IMG/VR virus record: IMGVR_UViG_3300031787_000234
Span: 1 to 44,278 of that record
Origin: a virus
Direction: 5' to 3' (one strand)
DNA length: 44,278 nucleotides
Made by a program: the position numbers and the translations under genes. The notes beneath the pieces were generated by a model. The model had not been told where the DNA came from, did not search any database, and saw only the letters and a program-made list of their open reading frames with translations. Positions 23,399-30,586 of this stretch are shown piece after piece; position 1 is the first letter of the stretch; the number at the start of each line of letters is the position of its first letter.

Positions 23399-25203
23399 GA
23401 GTCGCTCCATGTCGTCATGCCCACGACCACCTGGTTCGCCGAGGCGGCCACCCCTGTCCCCTGGTTGTCGGTGTCGTCGTGCGAAGGAGCCCACGCCCAG
23501 GTGATGGACCCGTCGGCGGGCTGCAACTTGAACAGCCAGGCGAACCGGTCCAGCGGCGTGTCGTTCTCCCCGTGGGTGTTGTTCCGCCGCCCCAGCACCA
23601 GCGGGGCTTGGTCCGCCGGGTCGATCGCCAGCCCATACCGAGGCGTGCCGCCCCCCGCCGCTCCCGGGGCGGCCCATGCCACCCCCGGCGAGCCGTTCGT
23701 CGGGTTGTTGCTCTCGGTCCGCGCCCGCCAGCGAACCGTGCCGCCGGCGTCGATGCACCAGACGTTGTACCGCCCAGCGCTGATCCGACCGGCTGCGTAG
23801 ATCACGCCCTCCGGGTCCACCGCCAGAGCCCGGATCGCCGGACCGTTGGCCGAAGTAGTCCCGACGTTGGCCCCATCCTCATCCGGCACATCGCACGGGT
23901 AAGTGGTGGCGATGCCCGCCCGCTTGCCGCCCGCCTCGCCGCCGATCCGGCTGGACAGGTCAATCTCCCACACCAGCCGACCCTCGCGGTCGTACTTCGC
24001 CAGGCACGTCGCCGCCCGGGTGCCGTCCGGCGTGAACGCCGTCGTCGGCCCCCAGCCGTCGTTGGTGAAGGCCACCACGAATCCCGCCGACCCGGCCCCG
24101 CTCGCCACATCAGCAGCGATCGCGCTTGGGAGCCCGCCACGGGGTGACCGGGCCAGCGAGTACGACAGCCGAACGGCCTGGGGAGACACGGCCAGTCCGC
24201 CGGCGTCGATTTCCACGTAGGGGTCCGCCACCGATGGGGCATCCCCGATGACCTCCCACGCCAGTTCCCCAGCCCGCTCCCGGATCAGGGCCACGCCCGC
24301 CCGCACGTGCCGGGCGCAAGTCCCCGATGCGATCGAGCCGCTGGGGTTGGTGAACGTCCCCGCCGCCGTCGCCCCGTTGAACGCCGCCCAGATCAGCCAG
24401 TCGTCCCCATCGGGCCGGGCCGCCAGGGCCACGATCCGTTCCCGGGCCGGTGCGTTGCCGGTCAGCGTCGACGCCGCCGGGGTCACCGTCTCGATGTCGG
24501 CCGGGATGAACGAGTCCCCGAACGCCACCAGGGCGATGCGGTAGACCGCCTGCCCACGGGCGACGATCAGAGCGCTGGCGGTGAACACGCCGGGGATGGT
24601 CAGGGTGGTGTCCCCGTCAGCAACATAGATCCGCTTGCACCCGCGCTGAATCCCCGTGCGGGGGTCGATGAACACCAGCAGGCACGCGGCGGCGCCGCCG
24701 GTGGTGTACAGATGGGCGATCACCGCCAGCCGACCCGATGGGTGCATGGCCACCCACTGCGGGCTCGAGGTGTTCGGGAACCCCACCGACGCGGCGGTCA
24801 GCGGGACCTCATCGGGCACATCGAGCCGCTTGAAGAACGGCACGCCCGAGATGCCCCGGACGTACACCGATCCCACGGTCCCGATCCGCCCAGGACGCAC
24901 GATCGCCCCGTTGCCCTCCAGCGTCAGGGATTCCCGGCTGCTCCCGACCAGCCTGGACGGCTGCCCGAGCGTGAACGCCGTGACCGCCGAGGCCCGGGAG
25001 ATCGGCACCAGGGCGCGAACCGCCCCGGCCAGCCGAGCCGCCACCGCCTTGACCAGGCCGGGCCGCTGACCGACCTGCGGGCGACCGCCAGGCGGGGTGT
25101 GCACGAGGACATTGAGCTCGCCTTTGGGGGGCGAGAAGTCGCTCGGCTGGTCCGTCGCCGTGGTCTGGGTGCCGATCCCTCGGGTTGGCGGGGGCAGCCG
25201 CAT
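23395..25203 (-). CDS. Large beta-propeller-like tail protein (602 aa)
   Basis: The ATG at 25203 overlaps the stop of the upstream gene by one base (TGATG). The protein shows repeated beta blades of PQQ/NHL type: WVAMHPSGRLAVIAHLYTTGG, RIVALAARPDGDDWLIWAAF, TCLAKYDREGRLVWEIDL, IRALAVDPEGVIYAAGRIS, VWCIDAGGTVRWRART and FKLQPADGSITWAWAP. These are mostly in the C-terminal two thirds. Such propellers occur in phage tail spikes and nozzle proteins and can bind polysaccharide. It is translationally coupled to both neighbours in the tail block. No signal peptide is present. Confidence 0.6.
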   Translation of the reverse strand: MRLPPPTRGIGTQTTATDQPSDFSPPKGELNVLVHTPPGGRPQVGQRPGLVKAVAARLAGAVRALVPISRASAVTAFTLGQPSRLVGSSRESLTLEGNGAIVRPGRIGTVGSVYVRGISGVPFFKRLDVPDEVPLTAASVGFPNTSSPQWVAMHPSGRLAVIAHLYTTGGAAACLLVFIDPRTGIQRGCKRIYVADGDTTLTIPGVFTASALIVARGQAVYRIALVAFGDSFIPADIETVTPAASTLTGNAPARERIVALAARPDGDDWLIWAAFNGATAAGTFTNPSGSIASGTCARHVRAGVALIRERAGELAWEVIGDAPSVADPYVEIDAGGLAVSPQAVRLSYSLARSPRGGLPSAIAADVASGAGSAGFVVAFTNDGWGPTTAFTPDGTRAATCLAKYDREGRLVWEIDLSSRIGGEAGGKRAGIATTYPCDVPDEDGANVGTTSANGPAIRALAVDPEGVIYAAGRISAGRYNVWCIDAGGTVRWRARTESNNPTNGSPGVAWAAPGAAGGGTPRYGLAIDPADQAPLVLGRRNNTHGENDTPLDRFAWLFKLQPADGSITWAWAPSHDDTDNQGTGVAASANQVVVGMTTWSDS

Positions 25204-26018
25204 CAGCGCACGCGGGTCCGGTCGTACCGGCGATCCCGGGCGTTCAGAGACGAGTTGCGGCGGAACCGCAGCACGCCGCCCAGGAAGTCCAGCACGTTGT
25301 TGGTGGAGGCCGCGACGTCGTTGGAGAGCGTCAGGGTCAGGATCGACAGCGGCTTGAACCGGTTGATCCCGTTGGTGCCTTCGGTCGCCTTGGCCGGGGT
25401 GCCGAACGCCAGCGGGAACTGGTAGTCCAGGAAGCCCGCCGCCGTGCCCGGGTTCTCGCGGGCGGCCAGCTGGCGGGCGATGTAGGTGTTGGCCGGGATC
25501 GAGCCCGGCGGGATGCCGAAGGCGTTGGCGCCGACCGTAACCGCCGTCGAGACGGTGGGGTCGATGGTCTGCACGGTCGCCTCACCGGCGATGATGTTGG
25601 CACCGGCGGGCGTCACACCCGAGCCGACCGTGCCCAGCACATGCCCAGGCTGGAAGTAGTCGGCGCGGAGCCGGAAGTTGCGGGCCGCATCGGCGTCCGT
25701 GCCCGAGTGCCGGAAGGTGCCGATGAAGACGACGTCGTCGATCGTCGGGTCGTACTCGCCGGGGAGCTTGATCTGGGTCACCACCGAGCCGACGGCAACG
25801 GTGGCGTTCCAGCGGATGCCGTGGATGGAGCCCTGCACGGGCGTGCGGAACGGGTTGTTCGTGGCCGCAGTGACCGCCAGCTGAGCGCCGGTGGTCAGCG
25901 TGAAAGCGTCGATGTTCAGCGGGATGTCGGCGAGGTAGCCCTGGTTCGGCCAAGAGGAGTCAATCTCACGATCGACATGAAGCGAGTTGTGGCCGCCGCC
26001 GCGAGAGAACTGGGACAT
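25203..26018 (-). CDS. Virion structural protein (271 aa)
   Basis: ATG 26018 has GGAGG at 7 bases. Sequence is beta-rich with low charge: YLADIPLNIDAFTLTTGAQL, GIRWNATVAVGSVVTQIKLPG, DDVVFIGTFRHSGTDADAARNF, and a C-terminal strand-loop NNVLDFLGGVLRFRRNS followed by a basic tail (RDRRYDRTRVR). The position directly after the adaptor-type gene suggests a tail-completion or tail-tube-like part. No family recognised with confidence. Confidence 0.55.
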   Translation of the reverse strand: MSQFSRGGGHNSLHVDREIDSSWPNQGYLADIPLNIDAFTLTTGAQLAVTAATNNPFRTPVQGSIHGIRWNATVAVGSVVTQIKLPGEYDPTIDDVVFIGTFRHSGTDADAARNFRLRADYFQPGHVLGTVGSGVTPAGANIIAGEATVQTIDPTVSTAVTVGANAFGIPPGSIPANTYIARQLAARENPGTAAGFLDYQFPLAFGTPAKATEGTNGINRFKPLSILTLTLSNDVAASTNNVLDFLGGVLRFRRNSSLNARDRRYDRTRVR

Positions 26019-26021
26019 GGA

Positions 26022-26846
26022 TCAACCTCCGTAAGTGACAATGGTCGGGATGGACCGGCGGACGTCCGCGCGGGTCTGGGGCACGTCGGTGTCCGCATCC
26101 TGGATCTCGCCGAGCGTGTTCTCGATTTCTTCGCCGTTGAGCATGGTCGCCGACACCAGCGCATCAGCGGCTGCCGCGCGGTACTCCTGCCGACGCGTGC
26201 CGTCCGCGTCGCTTTCCGCAAACGCCGCCTTGGCGCAGGCCAGGATGGCGAAGTTGTACTTCGACCCGGCCAGGTGCGGCTGGTCCAGGGCGTCCAAGTC
26301 GGGCGGGTCAAGCCGGAACGTGCCGGTCAGGGTGTACGGCTGATCGGGAGCCGGGGACACCACCAGACGGCGGGCTCCGGTCGGGTCGCCATCGAACGGC
26401 GTGACGCAGGCCAGCACCGGCACGCCCGGCGTGCGGTTGATCGCCTGGTGCGTGAACACCCGCCGCTCGCTGGTGTCGGTCACCAGGCCGACGGTCTGAG
26501 TGCCCGGGTTCCGCAGCAGCCACCCGGTGTACGGGCTGGACGCCACGCCCACCGGCAGCCGGTAGCGGGTCGGGTCGCCATCTAGGTTGCTCGGGCCGGT
26601 CCCGGTCGGGTCCAGCGTCACCGTCACCGACACCCGCAGCCACGCCCACTTGGGGTTGGCCAAGATGAACCGGCGGTAGCCATCGACCACCGCCCGCTTG
26701 ATCTTCGCCAGGCGGGACGGCTCGGACGGCAGCGACGGAGCGGCGTCCTGGCCGTCGTCGCTGACGATGCGGGCCAGGCCGAACTCCTGGGCGACGTCGA
26801 GCATCATCGCGCCAAGCGTCATGCCGGATTGGGTCGTGCCGATCAT
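26022..26846 (-). CDS. Head-tail adaptor-type protein (274 aa)
   Basis: The N-terminal helix (LGAMMLDVAQEFGLARIV), RLAKIKRAVVDGYRRFILANPKWAWLR (a helix plus the W-A-W-L pattern common in phage adaptor/'gp6-like' proteins), a beta middle (YRLPVGVASSPYTGWLLRN, RRLVVSPAPDQPYTLTGTF) and a C-terminal helix pair ending VRRSIPTIV are visible. Adaptor proteins join portal to tail in short-tailed phages, and this gene is between the capsid block and the tail block as expected. The start at 26846 lacks a clear ribosome site; ATG 26822 is the alternative. Confidence 0.6.
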   Translation of the reverse strand: MIGTTQSGMTLGAMMLDVAQEFGLARIVSDDGQDAAPSLPSEPSRLAKIKRAVVDGYRRFILANPKWAWLRVSVTVTLDPTGTGPSNLDGDPTRYRLPVGVASSPYTGWLLRNPGTQTVGLVTDTSERRVFTHQAINRTPGVPVLACVTPFDGDPTGARRLVVSPAPDQPYTLTGTFRLDPPDLDALDQPHLAGSKYNFAILACAKAAFAESDADGTRRQEYRAAAADALVSATMLNGEEIENTLGEIQDADTDVPQTRADVRRSIPTIVTYGG

Positions 26847-26898
26847 GGAAAACTGGCCCAGGCCTACACAGCGCAGGGCCAGCGGCTAGTGAGCGATA

Positions 26899-27477
26899 TC
26901 AGGCTCCGAAGGACGGGTTCTGCCCGCCGCAGAGCTTGGCCGAACGCAGGTTCGGGCCGCCGGAATTGGTCTCCAGGGCCACGCCGATGCCGTTGTTGAG
27001 CACCGTCACCAGTTCGGCCACCGAGGTGACCGGCAGAGCCGACGCGGCAAACGTGCCGTTGGTGACGCCCAGCTGGTCGCCGGCGGCCACGGTGCCGTTG
27101 GTCAGCACGGTGGCGGCGTCGGCGGCCTCAATGACGGTGATCCAGCGGCCGCCGTTGGGGTTGCCAGGCGGGGCGATGCCCGGATCGACCACCACCACCT
27201 TGTGCTGGTTGAGGAAGCCGGTCTGGGGCTGGGTGTAGTCGATGCCCTCGTAGGTGCCGGTGCGAACCGCCGCCGGGTTGGCGTCGACGGTGGCCGGATC
27301 ACCCAGGCGGGAACCGCCCTGGTCGAAGGCGAACGGGTCACGCACCAAGACCGCGCCCATGGGGAGCAGGCCGTTGGTGAGCGTGATGACGGAGGACGAA
27401 GCGCGGGTGGCGTTGATGGTCCGCCCGGTGTACCACACGCGCTTGGTGACGAGGTTCTGTCCGCGATAGTTGGCCAT
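26899..27477 (-). CDS. Capsid-associated (decoration-type) protein (192 aa)
   Basis: ATG 27477 with AAAGG about 10 bases upstream; the gene begins 65 bases below the major capsid gene's stop. The sequence is beta-rich and Gly/Thr/Val-rich: SSSVITLTNGLLPMGAVLVRDPFAF, HKVVVVDPGIAPPGNPNGGRW, ATVLTNGTVAAGDQLGVTN, ALPVTSVAELVTVL. The GDQLGVTNGT-type turn occurs in phage head decoration and capsid-stabilising proteins. The position next to the capsid gene supports this but does not prove it. Confidence 0.5.
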   Translation of the reverse strand: MANYRGQNLVTKRVWYTGRTINATRASSSVITLTNGLLPMGAVLVRDPFAFDQGGSRLGDPATVDANPAAVRTGTYEGIDYTQPQTGFLNQHKVVVVDPGIAPPGNPNGGRWITVIEAADAATVLTNGTVAAGDQLGVTNGTFAASALPVTSVAELVTVLNNGIGVALETNSGGPNLRSAKLCGGQNPSFGA

Positions 27478-27541
27478 GATTCAGGTGCCTTTCCGAGCCC
27501 AACGGGGCTCACTGGTGGTGAACGTCCGGTCAGGTCAGGGA

Positions 27542-28639
27542 TCAGAAGGGGACGGTGGCGCGGGGCGCGTGCAGGATGAAGTTCGCACGCGGGTTCTCGC
27601 TCATGATGCAGTACTGGCTGTCGACGCCCATCTTCATCACGCGCCGCTGGCCATCACCGCGGACCGGCTCGTCCTCGAGCATCCACTCGCCACGCAGGGC
27701 GACGAGCTTGGTGAACGCCATGTTCACACCGCAGATCGGCTGGTACGCCAGCGAATCCAGGGCGGGCACGGCGTAGGTGGTCACCGGGCCGAACGGCAGG
27801 TCGCCGAAGAACGGCGAGGCGTTGCCGTTGCGGTCGTCCGGGCCAGCATTGACCATGTCGGCGTAGGCCTCTGCGAAGGGCTGGCTCCAGAGGATCGCAA
27901 ACTGCTGACGCTGGGTGGTGTCACCGCCGGTCAGCTTCATGTTCTTGGGCGGACGCCAGCCCACACGGTTGACCGCCGTGCGGAGCTGGCGGATCAGCTG
28001 CGGATCGATGGCGCCGTTGTGGGTCGCGGCCCAGTTCCGCAGCCGGGAGTTGGCCGGGATCGAGGCGTCGATGCCGCCGACCAGGGAGGTGGTCAGACCG
28101 TCGCGGAACACCGCGTTGATGCCGTTGAAGCCACCGACGGGGTCCACCTGGCCGGCGGCGAGCGGGCGGCAGTGGAACAGCAGGCCCTTGGGGTTCAGGT
28201 CATCGGCGGCGTTGTCGGGCGGGAGCAGGCCGCGGTTCTCGAAGTAGTTGGCGATCGACTCGTAGCAGGCGTCGCGGCGGGTCTGCACCAGATCGACAAT
28301 CTGGGCGGCGCCGCGGTTGCGGGCCACCTCGGACTTGTCGATGATGTAGTGGGCTTCGTGCATCACCCAGGGCTCGAAGAGCGTGCCCATGGTGTCAACC
28401 TGGGCGTAGGACTGGGTGGCGTACATGCGGGTGCCGCGGGCCGACTCGTTCTCCGCCAGGCGGATGCGCTTCTCCCGGCCGCGCGAACCGCTGTCGGCGG
28501 TGATCCGACCGCCGCCGAACAGCAGCTCACAGACGGGGTAGCTGTTGAGGGCGAAGGTCTGGGTGAACGACCCACGGGGGATGTTGTTCAACGTGGTCGC
28601 GACAAGGTCAAGGGCCTGAGCGCTGGTGATTCCGTTCAT
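27542..28639 (-). CDS. Major capsid protein (365 aa)
   Basis: Recognised from context and content: length ~365, directly downstream of a scaffold-type gene, and with features of HK97-fold capsid proteins. These include an early long helix (SAQALDLVATTLNNIPRG), an E-loop/spine-type segment (RIRLAENESARGTRMYATQSYAQVDTMGTLFEPW), a spine helix (QIVDLVQTRRDACYESIANYF), an A-domain region and a C-terminal strand (QYCIMSENPRANFILH). It lacks the cleavage-domain N-terminus of HK97 itself, as expected with a separate scaffold. ATG 28639 has GGAG at 9 bases and two hairpins just upstream. Confidence 0.8.
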   Translation of the reverse strand: MNGITSAQALDLVATTLNNIPRGSFTQTFALNSYPVCELLFGGGRITADSGSRGREKRIRLAENESARGTRMYATQSYAQVDTMGTLFEPWVMHEAHYIIDKSEVARNRGAAQIVDLVQTRRDACYESIANYFENRGLLPPDNAADDLNPKGLLFHCRPLAAGQVDPVGGFNGINAVFRDGLTTSLVGGIDASIPANSRLRNWAATHNGAIDPQLIRQLRTAVNRVGWRPPKNMKLTGGDTTQRQQFAILWSQPFAEAYADMVNAGPDDRNGNASPFFGDLPFGPVTTYAVPALDSLAYQPICGVNMAFTKLVALRGEWMLEDEPVRGDGQRRVMKMGVDSQYCIMSENPRANFILHAPRATVPF

Positions 28640-28650
28640 CTTGAGCTTCT

Positions 28651-28687
28651 CCGGTTCTCACTAGCCGGAGATGGCGGTCTCACCGCC
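28651..28687 (-). promoter_or_regulatory. Twin hairpins in the leader of the capsid gene
   Basis: GGCGGT-CTC-ACCGCC (28673-28687, perfect 6-bp stem) and CCGGTT-N6-AGCCGG (28651-28668, 6 bp with one wobble) fill the 65-base gap between scaffold and capsid genes. The second abuts the capsid ribosome site (GGAG). They may stabilise or punctuate the mRNA so that capsid is made in larger amounts than scaffold. Confidence 0.5.
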
Positions 28688-28704
28688 CTGGACTGCCGAT
28701 CAGT

Positions 28705-29592
28705 TCACTCGACGCCGAGTGCTTTGAGCTTGGACGCAACGGCGGTGATGCCCGCCTGGAAAGTCCGCTTGGCCGGAAGCGACGCCCGGGGGGCCGCCGG
28801 AACCGGGGACATCTGCCGGGACGCCACCTTGCCGGTGACTTGACGTTTGTCAACCTTGGTCCCGAGCACGCCCGCCGCGTAACGCAGGGCCTGCTCCGGG
28901 GTCACCGGACGGCCGGCGGAGGCCGCGTTGGCAAAGACGTACTCGGCACGGGCCAGCACCGCCTGCTGGCGGGACGCCTTGACGCCGAGCTTGTCCATCA
29001 CGCGGGTGGCCTGGGCAAGGTACTTCTGCTGCTGGGCGGCCTGCTCGACAGCCGCGGCCCGCTTCTCGGCGGCCGAGAGCCGCTGCTGCAAGGGCTTGAT
29101 GACCTTGTCGACGATGTCCGCGCCAAGGGTCTCGCGGGCCTGCTCCAGTGCCTTCTCGTCCACCTCGGGCAGCTGCTCGGGCTGCTGGGCCTGGGCGGGC
29201 TGCTGGGCCATGAACTGCGGGCCGTCGAAGATGCTCAGGTCATCCTCGTCGTCGTCGTCGTCCTGGGCCTTCCCGGCGGGGGCCTCGTCGTCGGCGTCGT
29301 CGGTGTCGTCCTGGGCGTTGGTGGGGGTCACCTCGTCAGGGTCGATATCGACCGAGTCGTCGTCGCTGTCCTCGTCCGCCTCCACCTTGGCCGAGGCCTT
29401 GGAGGTGCGGGGGGGCGGCTTGGCGCTGATCGGGGGCCGGTCGTCGGTGCCGTCGGCGGGGATGGTGGTCAGGGCCTCGTAGTCGCTCATCGGCTGTGGA
29501 TCAGGCTGAGGCGGAACGTCCATCTTGGCGCTGCGGGGCTTGCCCGGGTTGCGGGCCGAACCGTCGATCGGGATGGTGTTGTCAATGGCCAT
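28705..29592 (-). CDS. Capsid scaffolding-type protein (295 aa)
   Basis: Highly acidic, low-complexity N-terminal half (runs of Asp such as ADEDSDDDSVDIDPDE and DDDDEDDLS). It is followed by a Gln/Ala linker, a coiled-coil helix (PLQQRLSAAEKRAAAVEQAAQQQ) at ~165-190 and a basic C-terminus (PAKRTFQAGITAVASKLKAL). This acidic-helical-basic layout immediately upstream of the major capsid gene is characteristic of phage scaffold proteins, which guide capsid assembly and bind capsid through the basic end. ATG 29592 has GGAG at 10 bases. Confidence 0.75.
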   Translation of the reverse strand: MAIDNTIPIDGSARNPGKPRSAKMDVPPQPDPQPMSDYEALTTIPADGTDDRPPISAKPPPRTSKASAKVEADEDSDDDSVDIDPDEVTPTNAQDDTDDADDEAPAGKAQDDDDDEDDLSIFDGPQFMAQQPAQAQQPEQLPEVDEKALEQARETLGADIVDKVIKPLQQRLSAAEKRAAAVEQAAQQQKYLAQATRVMDKLGVKASRQQAVLARAEYVFANAASAGRPVTPEQALRYAAGVLGTKVDKRQVTGKVASRQMSPVPAAPRASLPAKRTFQAGITAVASKLKALGVE

Positions 29593-29634
29593 GGTGGTGT
29601 GTCTCCAGCGTGGGGTTCAAGGCGGTGAAGCGGA

Positions 29635-29850
29635 TCACTCCGCGGGCTGCTCGGCAGCCGGATCAGGCTCGGCGAACTGCGGGCAGGTGCCAGCGATGAC
29701 GCGATCGAGTCGGGCCTGCAGCGCAGCAACCTGACCGCTCAAACGAGCGACGGCCTCGGCCAGGTCATCCACGCGGCCGTAGATCTCGCCCAAGGTCTGA
29801 CCAGGCTGGTTCTGGACGGCGCCCGTTCCGGCAGGAGTGATGTCTTCCAT
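29635..29850 (-). CDS. Small coiled-coil protein (71 aa)
   Basis: ATG 29850 (MEDITPAGTGAVQNQPGQ) is chosen because it is 36 bases below the TTGACGCGCGTC element. The ORF reading from further up is only the continuation through that element. Residues ~20-50 are a leucine-heptad coiled coil (GRVDDLAEAVARLSGQVAAL). The end is acidic (EPDPAAEQPAE). It precedes the scaffold gene on the same strand. It may be an assembly cofactor; no family recognised. Confidence 0.6.
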   Translation of the reverse strand: MEDITPAGTGAVQNQPGQTLGEIYGRVDDLAEAVARLSGQVAALQARLDRVIAGTCPQFAEPDPAAEQPAE

Positions 29851-29874
29851 GCCCCACTTGTTCCCGCCCGTCTC

Positions 29875-29886
29875 GACGCGCGTCAA
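29875..29886 (-). promoter_or_regulatory. TTGACGCGCGTC element, copy 2
   Basis: Identical to the copies at 6981-6992 and 38382-38393. It begins exactly 36 bases upstream of the ATG at 29850, and its TGA is the stop of the FmdB-like gene. Only a weak purine run (GTGGGG) precedes the start codon. A promoter here would give the scaffold/capsid genes their own transcript. Confidence 0.6.
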
Positions 29887-30329
29887 GTGGGGTCGGGCTG
29901 CATGTACTCAGGACGCAGGGCCCGGCGGCGAACCGTCCGCCGTCCCTCCCCGTCCGCGTGCATGGTGTCAGGGTCGGGCGTCTGCTGGGCCGCTACCTCG
30001 GCATCGTGCTGCTGCTTGGCCTTGACGAACCGCCGTTCCTCCTGGCGGTCGGAGAACACCACCGAGCCGTCATCACGGATGCAGTTGCCCGCCTGCCCGT
30101 AGGCCTGGCGGAAGTACTTCACATCCTTCTTGGGGACGAAGTGGATGACGCTCTCGGTCTCCTGACCGTGGAACACCCGGTTGCCATTGCGGATGCGGGT
30201 GGTCGCCCAGTTGGTCTCCTGGCCCTTGGCCTGGCACTGGGGGCAGGTGATCGCGTCCCGCTGACGCATGGAGGCGAAGGTCTCGTGGGCGTGCCCGCAG
30301 GCTGGGCATTTCAGGCTGTAAATTGGCAC
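29883..30329 (-). CDS. FmdB-like zinc-ribbon regulatory protein (148 aa)
   Basis: The first ~45 residues match the FmdB/CxxC_CxxC_SSSS ribbon: MPIYSLKCPACGHAHETFAS, then DAITCPQCQAKG, i.e. two CPxC knuckles separated by about 24 residues. The remainder is a unique region (VIHFVPKKDVKYFRQAYGQAG, EERRFVKAKQQHDAEVAAQQ) ending in a basic/acidic tail. FmdB proteins were named as putative regulators. Start GTG 30329 lies inside the wHTH gene (19-base overlap). It sits between portal and scaffold genes, an unusual place for a regulator. It could alternatively be a small virion or terminase-linked protein. Confidence 0.75.
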   Translation of the reverse strand: MPIYSLKCPACGHAHETFASMRQRDAITCPQCQAKGQETNWATTRIRNGNRVFHGQETESVIHFVPKKDVKYFRQAYGQAGNCIRDDGSVVFSDRQEERRFVKAKQQHDAEVAAQQTPDPDTMHADGEGRRTVRRRALRPEYMQPDPT

Positions 30330-30580
30330 AGGGACGGGTCCTTGAGGGCGGCCATGATGTTGCGGGCGAGCTCCGCGCCCCGATCCGTCAGCCGAATCCG
30401 GTCCTCGTCGGCGGGCCGGAGATACTCAGGCTTCAGGCTCTCGACCGACCGGCGGATGACATAGGCGTCCCGCCCCTGAATCCGCGTCACGACGTGCTCG
30501 ATGGTGGTGACTTGGCCGGAGGTGTAGACCACCAGGAGAACACGCTGCTGGATGGGCTGGAGCGGCTTGAGTGGGTTCAT
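30311..30580 (-). CDS. Winged-helix DNA-binding protein in the head operon (89 aa)
   Basis: The whole protein fits a winged helix: helix 1 (PIQQRVLLVVYTSGQ), helices 2-3 (TTIEHVVTRIQGRDAYVIRRSVESLK), then a beta wing with RIRLTDRGAELARNIMAAL, the L-T-x-x-G-x-E ending seen in MarR/PadR-like and phage wHTH proteins. ATG 30580 has GAGG at 4 bases, and it follows the portal gene by 6 bases. It overlaps the FmdB-like start. Expected role is a repressor or activator binding DNA, perhaps timing head-gene expression. Confidence 0.65.
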   Translation of the reverse strand: MNPLKPLQPIQQRVLLVVYTSGQVTTIEHVVTRIQGRDAYVIRRSVESLKPEYLRPADEDRIRLTDRGAELARNIMAALKDPSLCQFTA

Positions 30581-30586
30581 GGGTCC

